Part shown: piece by piece, positions 52,518 to 63,900 of the stretch
How the letters are laid out: each line of letters begins with the position of its first letter
Position numbering within the stretch: the stretch's first letter is position 1
Assembly: GCA_905221605.1 (NCBI GenBank)
Contig: CAJNDS010002118.1
Coordinates: 521,501-585,500 of the forward strand
Source: Symbiodinium natans
Lineage: Eukaryota > Sar > Dinophyceae > Suessiales > Symbiodiniaceae
Direction of reading: 5' to 3'
DNA length: 64,000 nucleotides
Notes under the pieces: generated by a model
What the model was told of the DNA's origin: nothing
Database searches by the model: none
What the model saw: only the letters and a program-made list of their open reading frames with translations
Translations under genes and position numbers: made by a program

Positions 52518-52667
52518 TTAGGGCGTCTCGATTGCCAAAAAGCCAATGTTGCAGATCCACCCTCCCACAGAAATCAGAAACCGCACCAGCACCATGGCAT
52601 TCACGCGGCATCGTCTGGTCACCACCAGGCGAGAGGCCTTCCGCTTCAGCCTCGGCACGGAAATGGT
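52518..52667 (-). CDS. Candidate exon with membrane helix
   Basis: 'VPRLKRKASRLVVTRRCR' then 'VLVRFLISVGGWICNIGFLA' and a TAA at 52518. A second frame is also open. Acceptor weak. Confidence 0.38.
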   Translation of the reverse strand, partial: TISVPRLKRKASRLVVTRRCRVNAMVLVRFLISVGGWICNIGFLAIETP

Positions 52668-52880
52668 GGCTTGGGATTCCGGGTTTACAGTTCGGGGTTT
52701 AGGGTTTAGGGTTTCTGAGGGTTGTGGCGAGGGTCCTAGCGTCTTGCGTGTCCGCTTGCTTCCTGCAAGGCTTCATTGGGGCTTTAGGGTTCAGGCTTTA
52801 GGATATTTGGGCTTTGAGGCTTCAGGCTTGCCAACGGAATTGTGCGATCGAATTAATGCAAGAATTCGAAGTATTTAGGT

Positions 52881-52988
52881 TTATGATTTTCTTGGTGATG
52901 CAGCGCATATGTTGCTGATTAACCTCGGCCCCCCCCTGCCCCTGTAATTTTCAATGATGGTGCGAATCTGGATTCTTTTGGAGGGCAT
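52881..52988 (-). CDS. Candidate short coding segment
   Basis: ATG then 'PSKRIQIRTIIENYRGRGG' and stop; basic, protein-like. May be an internal or terminal exon. Confidence 0.3.
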   Translation of the reverse strand: MPSKRIQIRTIIENYRGRGGPRLISNICAASPRKS

Positions 52989-53429
52989 CAGAAGTTGGGG
53001 CGGCCAAAGCATTATCATTCTAACGGCCCCTAGGTCTCAAACCGAGAACCCTAGCACCCAAACAAAGCAACAAACAACACCTTAGAAACCCCTCAAAACT
53101 CTCGTACGCTCTGACCCAGAAACGCCGAATGCCGATGCTTCTTGAAAGCTAAGAACTCTAAGGCCCCAACAACTGCACTCTACCCTTCTTTTACCCGAAC
53201 CCCAAACAAACATGAGCTCCTGCAAAAACACCGCCAGGCCTGCGACTACCCCGGATGGGCAAAGCGCCAAGCTCACCTGAAGGGGCGAGGGGGGGGGAAG
53301 GTTCAGTGCTGCAAAAGTTCAGGAATTGCTTTGGGGGTTTGATTCGGGCTGACATGTTGGATGTAGGGTTTGAATTGTTCATCACAGCTGTGGCATTGTG
53401 TACTCCTCAACCCTAAACCCTACTTTTTC

Positions 53430-53453
53430 AGTACCCATGAACCTCCAAGTTTG
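53430..53453. repeat. Half foldback element abutting telomere-like repeat
   Basis: Only the right arm (AGTACCCATGAACCTCCAAG) is present, immediately after CCCTAAACCCTACT. Confidence 0.5.
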
Positions 53454-53791
53454 GCCTTCGGGTTCATACCCTAAACCCTGAACCCTAAACCCTAAACCCA
53501 AACCCTAAACCCTAAACGATGTCACGTTGACGACTCGCGTGGCTGCAAATCCCCCTCCCAATGGCTCGAATCTCAGGGTTTCCACCCAATCAAGACCCTA
53601 AAAGGGTTTAGGATTTAGGGTTTGGGGTTCAGGGTTTAGGGTTTAGGGTTTCGGGTTTAAGGTGTAGGGGGTTTAGGGTTTAGGGTAAACCCTTCAACTC
53701 AAAAGCCCAAAGCCGAAACCACTGAAATCTCCAGGATTTGAAGGTTTACGGTTTTTGGTTCAGGGTTTAAGGTTTAGGGTCTTGTGTAAAC

Positions 53792-53932
53792 TGAATCCAC
53801 CACGTCCGAAGCCTTCAAAGTCAGTGCGGTCCAGTCGCGGGTGAAGGAATGCTGGTCTATATGGAAAGCGGCGTGCGCTGCAGCGATAGCAGAAAGTAGA
53901 GCTGCCGAGCCGAGCCACGGACAGGTATTCTG
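53792..53932 (-). CDS. Candidate exon with hydrophobic stretch
   Basis: An in-frame TAA lies just before the acceptor (GCAAAG|C); then 'TCPWLGSAALLSAIAAAHAA' and 'FHIDQHSFTRDWTALTLKA', donor GTTTAC. Good reading, no family identified. Confidence 0.48.
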
Positions 53933-54124
53933 CTTTGCTTACTTTTCTTTTAGACATTTATGGGCTTTATGTGTAGAGTTGAAGGCTTTGGTGTTGAGCC
54001 CCTTTGCCGATTTAGCATGGAAGCGCGCCAGGCTGCGGCAAAGCTGAGAGCAAGGCTGGCGCTTTGCAAGGGTCCTTGAGAGATAAAATCGTTCAGGCGC
54101 CGGGAGCGTGCGCCGACGAAACAA

Positions 54125-54365
54125 GACTAATAGGGGGAGTGAATAGTGGCGGAGTGGCGAGTGGAGAGCGGTGGAGTGGGGGAGTAGTGGAGTTGGGAGT
54201 GGAAGGTGAAAAGTGGCGAAGTGGTGAATGGTTGAGAATGGTCGGGAGGTCAGAAGTAGAGCTCTGGAGTGCACTGCGGAGTGGAGAGTGGAGTGTGGAG
54301 TGGAATGCAGTGGAGTGGAGAGCGGAGTAGGACATGGGGTGAATGGAACTGTGGAGAGGACGGAA
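54125..54365. repeat. Purine-rich GTGGA-type low-complexity tract
   Basis: Long G/A-rich run of GTGGAG-like words on the plus strand; ORFs across it are compositional. Confidence 0.8.
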
Positions 54366-54454
54366 GTATGCAGGTGGTGCTGGCATACTGAGTTTCTAGC
54401 AGGTATTACGCATTGAAAAGAAAAGCGTGCGGTCAAGTAGACCCAAAAAATCAC

Positions 54455-54705
54455 TTCTAAATGTTCAATGCTGAAGCGTGCACGGGCCTCGAAGTCTCCC
54501 AGAAAAAAATCAAGTTCAAGGCTAAGGCATGCAGAAGTTTACAGCGCAAAAACTTTTGAACTTTGGAGCGTGCATGCGTGCAACTTTTTGAATGTTTAGG
54601 CGTGCACGGGTTCCGAAGTGTTGCATGTGAGCTATTAGTTCCGAGGCGTGGGCGGGTTGCGTAGCCACATAACTTCTGAATGTTAAGGCGTGTAGGATTT
54701 ACATG
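54455..54705. repeat. Diverged tandem repeat, about 60 bp
   Basis: Repeated CTGAATGTT...GCGTGCACGGG...CGAAGT blocks, about four diverged copies. Confidence 0.6.
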
Positions 54706-55251
54706 ATATGTTGAAGAAGACCCCAAAAGCAGACCGCCTGAAGCCATGAGACAGCCTGGGAAGCTAGTCCAGAAGCCTAAATTGCCAACGTTCTGCTGCC
54801 TTGGCCGCCAAAGTGTCTCACTTTTAGCTGGGCCCTCCTACTGTGCCTGCCTCGCACGGGGTGTTGAAATATACACCCTTTACATGCATATTCATTCAAC
54901 TGACTACACAACCAACCATTACACCGTAAAAGAGCAAAGTGGAATTGCAAATAGCCAAGCATCAAAACCCCCCTGCAATCTCTGAAAACACACTTCAAAC
55001 TTGGAGGAAACGCTATTAAATTGACTCGGAAAAAGCGATCTCACTTCCAAACGCTGATCCGAAAAAGAAGCTGGAGAATGAAGTGAATGAAATCTCCAAT
55101 TTCGATATTGAGTGGAAGCGTGGGGCTCACTTTTAACCTCTAGGCGATCAGCAACCTGACAGGAGTTGACACCCGCGCTTCAACGTTCCCATTCTGGAGA
55201 GGCCTCCGGGCCCAAGTGGCCGCGCCGGCACCCTGTCTAAGCAGTGGAACA

Positions 55252-56205
55252 TCAAATGACGACCTGGGTTCTGCCAGGCTCAGCCGATGTACAGGCCTTA
55301 TCCAAACACGAAGCTAACTCCTCAAGTGCAGGGGTTGTGCCAGTCTTCGCCTCCTGCTCAAGGCACTGGCTCCCTTGCTGACATGTCTGCATCGAGCCCA
55401 TGCACTTCCATGCGTCAGCACACGTGGAGTCGGGGCTGCAGGTCTGGTCAATGAAGCCTGGACACGCGGCTGACACATCCGCGCTGTGGATGGGTCGAGA
55501 ACCCTTCGTGGTTGTTGCGGCTGGAGTCGAAGTTGACGTGGAGCTTCCTGCTGTGCACGCCTTCCCCAGGCAAGCGCCAATCTCTTCCGCCGCAGGCGTC
55601 GGAGGCATGATGGAAATGGTCCGTTGGATGCACTCACTGCCATCACTGCATGTCTTCATCGATAAAGACATGCACAGCCAAATTTCTTTGCACACTTTGT
55701 CTTCCTTGCATGTGTTGTCCACAAATCCCGGGCAAGACTTTTCCATCTCTTGCTCCGTCATAGGCTGCGAGCTGTGTTTTGTTGCTGTCGTCGTGGTTGA
55801 TGCCGAAGTCGATGATGTGGTACTTGATTCGCAGGCGTGCGACAAGCAGTCGCCAAGGCTTTCCAGGGCCGGGGTAACTCCAACTTTTGCCACCTCCTGA
55901 AGGCAGTCACCACCATCCTGGCACGTGTGCATCTTGCTTTCCATACACACCCACGCCTGATCACACACAGCCGTCTCTTTTTTGCAGGCTGCCACCGCCG
56001 CGGGGCAAGCAGCTTCAAGGTCACTCGGGGTCAGTGGTGGCGATGGCGTGGTGGACGTTGAGCTTGTGCTCGTTGTCGAAGACGATGTGCTGGTGCTCGT
56101 GGACGACGTTGAACCAGTGGAATCTCCTTCCGTGCCGCATCCCTGCAGGCTCTGGCAGACAAAGCAGAGAGCAGCCACGAGACAAAGCGAGCGCGACTGC
56201 ACCAT
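55252..56205 (-). CDS. Secreted protein with three 8-Cys repeats and Ser/Thr linkers
   Basis: A 317-residue ORF. A hydrophobic signal peptide (1-21) is followed by a Ser/Thr-rich linker. Three homologous modules follow at about 62-125, 152-216 and 246-308, separated by further Ser/Thr tracts that look O-glycosylatable. Each module has eight cysteines with near-constant spacing: a C-x6-C start, then the 'W-x-CM' Cys, then C-x5-C (e.g. 'HTCQDGGDC'), and a closing C-x4-C after 'L..LG.C' (e.g. 'LGDCLSHAC'). Four disulfides per module are expected. I do not recognise the family; extracellular or cell-wall location is inferred. The repeats suggest internal duplication. No intron is needed. The ORF starts 140 bases left of a telomere-like array. 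Confidence 0.85.
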   Translation of the reverse strand: MVQSRSLCLVAALCFVCQSLQGCGTEGDSTGSTSSTSTSTSSSTTSTSSTSTTPSPPLTPSDLEAACPAAVAACKKETAVCDQAWVCMESKMHTCQDGGDCLQEVAKVGVTPALESLGDCLSHACESSTTSSTSASTTTTATKHSSQPMTEQEMEKSCPGFVDNTCKEDKVCKEIWLCMSLSMKTCSDGSECIQRTISIMPPTPAAEEIGACLGKACTAGSSTSTSTPAATTTKGSRPIHSADVSAACPGFIDQTCSPDSTCADAWKCMGSMQTCQQGSQCLEQEAKTGTTPALEELASCLDKACTSAEPGRTQVVI

Positions 56206-56341
56206 GAGTGGGAGAATACCTACGAATCGACTTGGCGGTTTAGTGGCGCAGCCTGTGCTACTTACGCCAGCTCTGAAAGACCAACCTGCGCGATTGGGCC
56301 ATCCTCCGGGCGGGCCATCCTCCGGTACCCCCCGAGCCCTA

Positions 56342-56505
56342 GGGTTTGGGGTTGCGGGTTTAGGGTTAGGGTTTAGGGTTTAGGGTTTAGGGTTTAGGGT
56401 TTAGGGTTTAGGGTTTAGGGTTTAGGGTTTAGGGTTTAGGGTTTAGGGTTTAGGGTTTAGGGTTTAGGGTTTAGGGTTTAGGGTTTAGGGTTTAGGGTTT
56501 AGGGC
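56342..56505. repeat. Telomere-like array, TTTAGGG
   Basis: About 22 units, upstream of the secreted 8-Cys protein gene. Confidence 0.97.
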
Positions 56506-57532
56506 TAACCCTAAACACAACACCCCAAACTCCTCAGGCTTGAAGCCTCAACCCTATACCTCAAACCTGAGCTGCTCGCCATCCAGGCTTCGACATCGCC
56601 CTTTCCAAAGCTTCCGCGGCAGGGAATTTACTTTCAAGAAGGGTGGTACAGGATACTCCACGTGGAACATGCAATCTAACATGAATGTAGAATATATAAT
56701 ATAGAACATAGAATACTGGTGTCAAGGAGATTGAACGTTACATAGTGACGTGTTTTCGTGAATCTATAAGCATCAAAAATGTGGCAAGCAGATATAGGCA
56801 TATGTGTACCTCGCTGTATCAGCGCAAGCACGGGCTGCACACTGGGCGGACGACATCAAGGTCCAAAATGGATGCATGAATTACGGATGCCCTCGGGCTA
56901 GACATCATTAGACATCATTAGAGGATATGGATGCGCTGCGAACACGAAGGTGCGCGGAATGGATGCCATTGAAGTCAATTACTGCCTTGAAATGTTAATA
57001 TATATATATATATAGCATACATATATATATATGTACACGATGTATAAATACTACTATATATATATACAGATATAGATATATGTGTGCGTGTGTGGGTGTG
57101 TGTGTGTGTGTGTGTGTCTCGCTCCCTCTCTCGCTCTCTGTTGGGGCATGGGGCCGTGCAATAGCACGCGCCGGTGTAAATGCAAAGTAAGTACCTGCAA
57201 AAAACAATTGCATGTTTTTTAAAAGTGTCCCCTTATCGATGTATCTAGTGTTATCTCTCTCCGTGCTACTACTGAAAAAGTAATACGATACCCATTTTCC
57301 TCGAAGACGTGCACGCTTTTTCCTTGGTCGCCATCCCCAAGAAACGTCACACCCGGTGACAAGAGCACCTTGATCGCACAAGTGCTGTTTTGTTGGGAAT
57401 CGCGTCTTGAAGTACGGCAGTTACCTTCTTGGCTCCTGAAAGTCCCAAGGCGAGGGGAAATGGACACAATTCACCTTGATGTTGCCGAACCTGGGGGCCA
57501 TGTCCCTTGGCTCACGTGATTTCGCTTGAAAT
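56506..57532. other. Intergenic, AT-rich and microsatellite sequence
   Basis: No convincing gene. It separates the secreted protein gene from the methyltransferase-like gene. Confidence 0.6.
56998..57118. repeat. (TA)n followed by (GT)n microsatellites
   Basis: TATATA runs then GTGTGTGT to about 57117. Confidence 0.9.
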
Positions 57533-58234
57533 TTACCATATAAGCACCCCTCTCCACCGGTCTCGCAGGTGGACCGCCCAGGAATCTCCAAAATGTTCTG
57601 CCAGCATAAGCTCCTCATCCAATACCCGGATTCTCATCGAAGCCATGGCGATGGCCTGGAGCACCACCACCACTGCCCGGGCTAGTGAGCGATTCGAAAG
57701 GGGTTCTGCCAACAAGATAAAGACCCCCAGCATATGCGCCATGGCACCAGCATATCCTGGATGAACCAAGTACTGAAAGGGTCCTGCAGTGATGAGACGA
57801 CTCGGAGGTTCAATTTGGTACTTGAACAAGTCGTCGAGGGTAGATTTGGCCCAATAGCGAAGGGCCCAGCCGGCTGTGGCTACGAAAGTGCCGACACTCG
57901 TCCAGATGCTACCTCCACTCTTCCTCCTCGAGGACATCCTTGTTTGATCCACCATGTCCACAGACATGGTGATGCCATACCATAATACCACGGTCGCAAT
58001 CATTGCTCCCAATGGCTTGGCAGCGGGCGGCAGTCGCCAGATCCCAACAAAGATCGGGTTGGTCCCGATGCGGTCATTGGAAGAACCCGCAGCGTTCGAC
58101 TTCTTGGTGGAAAGCTCAAAGTCGGCCGGTGGCACAAAAAGATCCAGCATCAGCAACAGCAGAGCCACAAATAGCCATGTTTTGCTGCTGACAAGAAGGC
58201 TCACGGAAACGCGAGGCCTCCCTTCCATGGCCAT
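57533..58234 (-). CDS. Isoprenylcysteine carboxyl methyltransferase-like membrane protein
   Basis: A 233-residue uninterrupted ORF with an N-terminal helix (about 17-34) and further helices near 75-95, 110-127 and 162-200. The C-terminal half carries the ICMT/PEMT-type S-adenosylmethionine region: 'LITAGPFQYLVHPGYAGAMA' (about 147-166), equivalent to GPYRYVRHPxYxG, and 'DEELMLAEHFGDSWAVH' (about 205-221), equivalent to EExxLxxxFGxxYxxY. The family methylates prenylated cysteines or related membrane substrates in the ER; the actual substrate here is unknown. The start Met is chosen because the frame opens shortly before it and a telomere-like CCCTAAA array (58255-58345) begins just upstream. 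Confidence 0.8.
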   Translation of the reverse strand: MAMEGRPRVSVSLLVSSKTWLFVALLLLMLDLFVPPADFELSTKKSNAAGSSNDRIGTNPIFVGIWRLPPAAKPLGAMIATVVLWYGITMSVDMVDQTRMSSRRKSGGSIWTSVGTFVATAGWALRYWAKSTLDDLFKYQIEPPSRLITAGPFQYLVHPGYAGAMAHMLGVFILLAEPLSNRSLARAVVVVLQAIAMASMRIRVLDEELMLAEHFGDSWAVHLRDRWRGVLIW

Positions 58235-58254
58235 CGTTGGTTGTTGAAACTAAG

Positions 58255-58345
58255 CCCTAGACCCTAAACCCTAAACCCTAAACCCTAAACCCTAAACCCT
58301 AAACCCTAAACCCTAAACCCTAAACCCTAAACCTAAACCCTACTG
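58255..58345. repeat. Telomere-like array, CCCTAAA
   Basis: About 12 units, 20 bases upstream of the methyltransferase-like gene. Confidence 0.97.
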
Positions 58346-59436
58346 CAATGCCACGCTGACTATTATTGTCTGGGTTTGTGGGCAGGAACCGTATGCAAAC
58401 CCACGTACGTGGCGTGCCGGGGACCTGGTAGGTCAGCAACCGGGCTCAAAAGCTTCATAACAATAATACGACTACTATACTTCTTTATGTACTCTATTTT
58501 TATTGGATACGCTGAACTTGAGGTTTTTCTAATGCTTTTTCCTGACAGTTTGGACTGCATCCCATGCCCTAAGCGCTGGAACTACCGAGATCGCTCCTTC
58601 GGCAGGGAACCCCTGAACCCCAAGAACCCTCGACCCTACAGCCTACACTGCCTACAACCTACTACAACCCTAAACTCTGACATCCTCACCCTGAGCCAAA
58701 AATCCCTGAAAAAACATAAGACCAGTAGCAGTCAGACAAACCCAGAAGCCCCGACATCTCAGAACATCAGGAATATTCCTTAACCAAGGGATCTGGAGTG
58801 TCTGGGAGCCCAATCAGAAGCCTGGACCCCCTGCAATGACAGGGCCTCACCTAATATTGTTGGCCATGCCGAAATGGATGGAATTGGGTGTAGCAACATG
58901 GCAGGCTTTTTATTGGCACTGGATACGCCCAGTGCGAGCCTTGCAACAACATTCGAATCCCGAAATACACGCAACCCTACATCCGAAACCCTATGAACCC
59001 AAAACCTTAATTAAATCTTGGCTTCCCTCCTTTTCCTGTATTCTTGAGCTGGTGATAGCGACAGTGTTTTGTTTGTGGTGGTGAGTGCCTTGGTTCTCCC
59101 GGGGCTCGGCGGTGACTTTCAGGCATCCAACCGGTCTACGTAAGCACAAATTCGCGATCTACAACAACTGCGACTACATCACAAAGGATGCTCGGGAGAA
59201 ACGTTCAAAAAGAAGGCAGACACTCACAGGGGGTCTGTACAACGGTCTACAGAAAATTGTCTGGGAACAAAGCCAAGACGCGATGCTCTGGCGGCCAGTC
59301 CAATAGCTGGGCGCGAGTGAGACACGCATCTCAAGTATGTTTGAGGATTTGTACCACACTGTCAGACTCTCCACAACAGCGTCATCACGCGACACATACA
59401 GTTTAGGGTTTCGGTATAGGGTTCTGGGCTTAGCAA
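58346..59436. other. Intergenic, no gene recognised
   Basis: Short open frames only, none with recognisable motifs; likely the 3' flank of the 300-residue membrane protein gene. Confidence 0.55.
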
Positions 59437-60339
59437 TCACTTAGAGTTGCAGCGAAAACTTCGGGTCAAACAGAGCGCCAGGAGTAGCCATGCCAATGTC
59501 AAACAGGGCCAAAGGTCTACATAGCCTGCTTGTTGCAGCAACGAATATGGCATCCTGCTAACCAACCAAATGACTCCAAAGGCCGCAAAGCTTGCACAAG
59601 AAACCAACAAGGCTGCTTTGAGTTGCGTCATCTTCGCCATAAGCGGCAGGCCAAGCTTGCAGAGAATCACCAGGGCGTAGGGAAACAAGAAGACCGCAAA
59701 GAATCGTGCCCATTCACGCGTCACCACGGCCAGACACCTCCAGGCAACGGAGAATGGGCCAAGCTCTTCCTGGAAAAGGCAAAATGCCTTTGCCCAAGCT
59801 AGAGAGTCGCAAAACCAGGGTGCACAAGCAGCAATGGTCATACACGCTACGACACGGAGTTGAAATATCACCGAATCCGCGCCTTCTAAAACTTTCTGTC
59901 TGAGGCTGGTTTGCACGATCGAGTTGAACCGTTTGAGATGCTCCTCAGCGGTGTCACCAGCTTCGCCATACCACTCTTGCAACGTGTGGAAAACCAAACG
60001 CCGGTCACAACGCAATTTCTGGCCAGTGTCTGGATGCTTATGATCGTTGGAACAGCAAAAACACTCAGAGCTCTTGACATCGAACTGCTTTAGCTGAGGC
60101 TCCAGGTCGCGAATGTCTCTCAAGGTCCCCAAAGCAGAGTAGCATCCAACCGGAATGGCCGCAACAAAAAGCATTGCAAAGCCAACCAAACTTATCACGA
60201 AGAGTGTCATGGCATTCTGGGCCTGCAGAGCCCCAGTCTGCAAAGCCCAGGCAAGGACATTGTTTTGAATTACCCCAAGAAACTGACAAAAGCTGTTGAC
60301 CATCAGCATCACTGATAAGGCGACTGGGCGCAGCGTCAA
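59437..60339 (-). CDS. Multi-pass membrane protein with Cys/His patch, unknown function
   Basis: A 300-residue ORF with about six hydrophobic segments (around 7-23, 43-66, 155-178, 195-215, 222-262 and 275-293). Between the first two helices and the rest is a soluble stretch with 'SECFCCSNDHKHPDTGQ' and a further Cys ('LRCDRR'), which could bind a metal. 'EEHLKRFNSIVQTSLRQKV' looks amphipathic. I do not recognise a named family. Uninterrupted; the LINE tail lies a few hundred bases upstream. Confidence 0.7.
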   Translation of the reverse strand: MTLRPVALSVMLMVNSFCQFLGVIQNNVLAWALQTGALQAQNAMTLFVISLVGFAMLFVAAIPVGCYSALGTLRDIRDLEPQLKQFDVKSSECFCCSNDHKHPDTGQKLRCDRRLVFHTLQEWYGEAGDTAEEHLKRFNSIVQTSLRQKVLEGADSVIFQLRVVACMTIAACAPWFCDSLAWAKAFCLFQEELGPFSVAWRCLAVVTREWARFFAVFLFPYALVILCKLGLPLMAKMTQLKAALLVSCASFAAFGVIWLVSRMPYSLLQQAGYVDLWPCLTLAWLLLALCLTRSFRCNSK

Positions 60340-60412
60340 TCCCTTCGCCTGCTGTCTGTGTCGGAAAAATGTAGCGACCTCATAGCAACACCAAAGACGA
60401 GTAAAGTAGCGC

Positions 60413-60437
60413 GCCGTGTGTGTGTGTGTGTGTGTGC
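60413..60437. repeat. (GT)n microsatellite
   Basis: TGTGTGTG run upstream of the 300-residue membrane protein. Confidence 0.85.
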
Positions 60438-60439
60438 TT

Positions 60440-60944
60440 TGTCTGCAGTAGCCTTGGCCCAGAGGGTGGCTTGCTGCAGGGTTCGGGCCGCTGTTACGGC
60501 ACAGCTGTTGCTACTGCTGCTGCAAGGCAAAGTGAGCAACTCGGTTTGCAAAGAGCTGCAAGGCCCAGGAAGGGCCGGCACAGGCGGGGCGGAGCGAAAA
60601 CTCGGGCGTCTTAAACACGGGATCCAAAAGACGGGCTCGGGTTGAAACCGAGCGGAGAAAGCATTTGCAGACACATGAGGCAACTGCTAAGCAGGGCCTG
60701 GCAAGTTGTTACTGTGCGGCGTTGCTTCCGCTGCGGCGAGGCAAGACGTGAGCAACACGGATTGCGAAAAGCTGCAAGGGCCAAGGCATGGCCGGCGCAG
60801 GCAAAAGAACACAGAGGCACCTTAAACACGGGCACCGAGAGAGGGCACGGGTCGAACCAAAAGGGGAAGGCGACAACGGGCTTCCAGGAACATCGGGGCA
60901 TCTGCTACGCAGAGCCTGGACATGCACAGTTAAACACGGGGACT
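60440..60944 (-). repeat. Tandem 3' tail repeats of the LINE
   Basis: Two diverged copies of about 250 bases (roughly 60440-60695 and 60700-60944). Both contain a 'GAGCAAC-CGG-TTGC' block, 'AAAGCTGCAAGG', a 'GGCCGGC-CAGGC' block and 'CTTAAACACGG'. They sit directly 3' of the LINE ORF, so they are probably its untranslated tail. Confidence 0.6.
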
Positions 60945-63900
60945 TTAACGAGGATTAGGGCCTGCATCGGGAGGGAGATGCAGTGAGGAACGCGCGTGAC
61001 TCTCCAACCAGCGCAAGGCAAAGCGCTGCCTCAAGAGAGCGGCTTGAGACCAAGCAGCCGCCTGATCCTGATCGTGTTTCCATGACGTCAGCGAAGTGAG
61101 GGCCTCTGACGCCGTGTTCTGCGCCGACCTATCCGCCACATCATTGAGCTGGCGACACCTTGACGCATCGAGGCTGTGCGGGGGCAACCACTGCAGATGC
61201 TTGCCATGGGCAGGGACCCAGTGGATCTCCGCCCCATTTGCCGTGAGAGCAATGGATTTCCAGAGGCCTGGAGCAAAATCAGGCAGGGGACCTCCACGCA
61301 TGACCTTAGCTGCAGTCCGAACGACCGACAGGCAGTCACAAAGAAGACACACCGAAACCCTGGCTGCCTGAGCAGCTTGGAAGACCCTTAAGACGCCCCC
61401 TGCTTCCGCAGTGAAGCTTGTCTGGTCGCAACCTTGCATTGCCCATGACAGAGAGCCATGGGCACAAGCACAGGCGCCAGCGGCGCGCCTCTGCCCGCTG
61501 AGAACCTTGGAGCTGCCATCGGTGGCCATCAGAACTTTACCGCCAACAGTCAAGGGAGCGCAACGCCGAAGCATATCAACGATCTGTTGACTGGCAACGA
61601 AGAACTCATCACGTCGGTTTGCAGGCCTGGGCGGGCGCGGGAGGCACCTGATAAGAAGCCTTTCTTCAGATTTGCACGAAGGCAACTCGGGAGCTTCAGT
61701 GTCACTGGGCACTTCAGCACATTGCCACGTCACATGATGCCTCGTCGGCCACTGTTCACCGCATGCGCAGGTGATCAAGGGGACTTCAAGTTGCTTAGCT
61801 AGCTTGCGGGCTTCCTTGCCAGCGCCTAGAGCCACGCTGAAGCTGGAAAGGTCACGAGTAGCGGTATTACTGTTTGTGAGCCAAGCACAGTGCTGCCTGA
61901 TCACAGGCGCAAGCTCAGGATCAACCTGCCCAGCGCGCGGCTCCTTGGCCCACAGATTGAGCTCCCAACCGGCACGCATGGCTGCTTTGACGGTCCTGGC
62001 TCCATCGAAAAGCAAGTCAATTTCACCGCACGGAGTGTCATACCGAGTCTCAGAAAGTGCCTGCCAACGCCACTTGCTGAGCACTTCAAGAAAACGGGCA
62101 GAGCGCAGTCTGGGAGGAGCATCAGACAAGCGTTTCAACTCATCGACTTGCTTAAAGCCCGCAAGGTCACAGCGAAGTCTCCATAGCTCGTGAAGTATGA
62201 CTTTGCAGTCGAGCGCATATTCAGGATCACAATCCGGGCCTAAGCACGCCGCCCAAGCCAAAAACCTGGATCTGCCACTGTGAAGCCGCCCAAGGATCGC
62301 GGTCTCTATGGCTGATCGCCATTTAGTTTGCACTTTCTGACTCACTGTAGTCCAGGGACCTGTGTGAGCGAAAAGGCTGATCACCAAGGACCGTACGCAT
62401 ACATGCTTTCTGCGCTGGTTCTTGGTTGCAGTGCGCAGTCGGCGCAACCGCGCTGTCACCTTGGCAAGAACTTGCGGGCTGACGGGGGTCCTTCGGGCTT
62501 TCGTGGTATTGTACCAAACCCCTAGAAGCTTAAAAGTCTTGCAGACCGGCCATTTGCGGTTTGAGCTGATGCTCCACGCTTTCAGCCCCGCCGCTTTGGA
62601 GCGGCTGCACTTGCAGAAAAATTCGCACTTTTTTCCGTTGAGGTTAAAACCGAAAACCTTGTCAATGATATCTGACTCAGCGACCGCCTTTTGTAGATTG
62701 CCTAAGGTATCGGACCAAAGCGTGCGATCGTCGGCAAAGACAGAAAAATGAACGGTTGGCCCCGTAGCCTTGAGGTGATGGACCCACGTGGCCATCAGGC
62801 CTGCTAACAAGGCACCGCTGCACGGGCAGCCTTGCAAAAGACCCCTCTTGCAAGAAAAAGCATTCTTGGCGGAAACTCCTTGCCATTCCATGGTTTTCAC
62901 CTGGGAGGCGTAGAAAGTGGATAACACTGTTGTGACAGACTCTGGTGCACCTAGAACCTGCCACACATGAAGGGCCTGCGGAACACTCACATGATCGAAG
63001 CATTTAGCAATGTCAAGCTTTGCGCCAAACAGCGTGCTGTTTTGCAGACTCTCATGCAAACTCTCATGGGCTTGACTGGCGCTGCGACCCTTCAAACCTC
63101 CGGTGAGCTCAGCAGGGGCCCACTCGTCAATCCATGAAGTCATTTGCTGAAGAACAACACCCATTCCCACCCTCCAGGCAAGAGATGCCACACTGATGGG
63201 ACGGAAACCAACGTCTTTAGGTATAAGCACGCATCTAACACGCGTCCATTGCTCAGGAAGAACGCCCGCTTCAAGCACGAGCTGCCATAGCGCAGCCAGC
63301 GAGTCGAAGAAAGGGTTTGGAAGCAAAGACCAGTGCTCGCCAATCCATCCATCAGCGCCGGGTGCTTTACCGACGGTCTTGGAGGCACAGTGCTTCAAGG
63401 CAGCCCCCGTTACGGTAGGCTTCGGGCAACTAAACCCACCCTGGGGAACCCAACCCAAAAAAGGATTAACCTCACCCGGGTCCGGAATGACATCGGGGTT
63501 CCAAACCTGCTTCCACTGCTCAGCGAAGAACTCAGCTTTCAGTTGTGGATGAACAGGCACCCGGACGTCATCGTCAGCCGGGCTACTGCATGCATCTGCA
63601 CCTTTGACCCAGCGTATGAGAGCTTGGTCATCTTCTTCCATGCTGGTTTGCCATCGCTGCAGGCGATCTTGCTTGGCCGCCTGCATTTCTTTTTGTATGC
63701 ATCCCATGATGACATGCGCAAGATCCTCGTTCAGGTCTTGAAACTCTGACAACTCAGGACAACGATGGCACAGATTCCGCAGGTCGTTACGTATGTTGCA
63801 AAGAAGACTCCAAGGGCCAGAACCTTTCAAGAACTCCAGCAGCCTCCTATGCAACCTGCGCAGTCTACGTTCCAGCACGCTTTGAAGTGCATCCTGCTTT

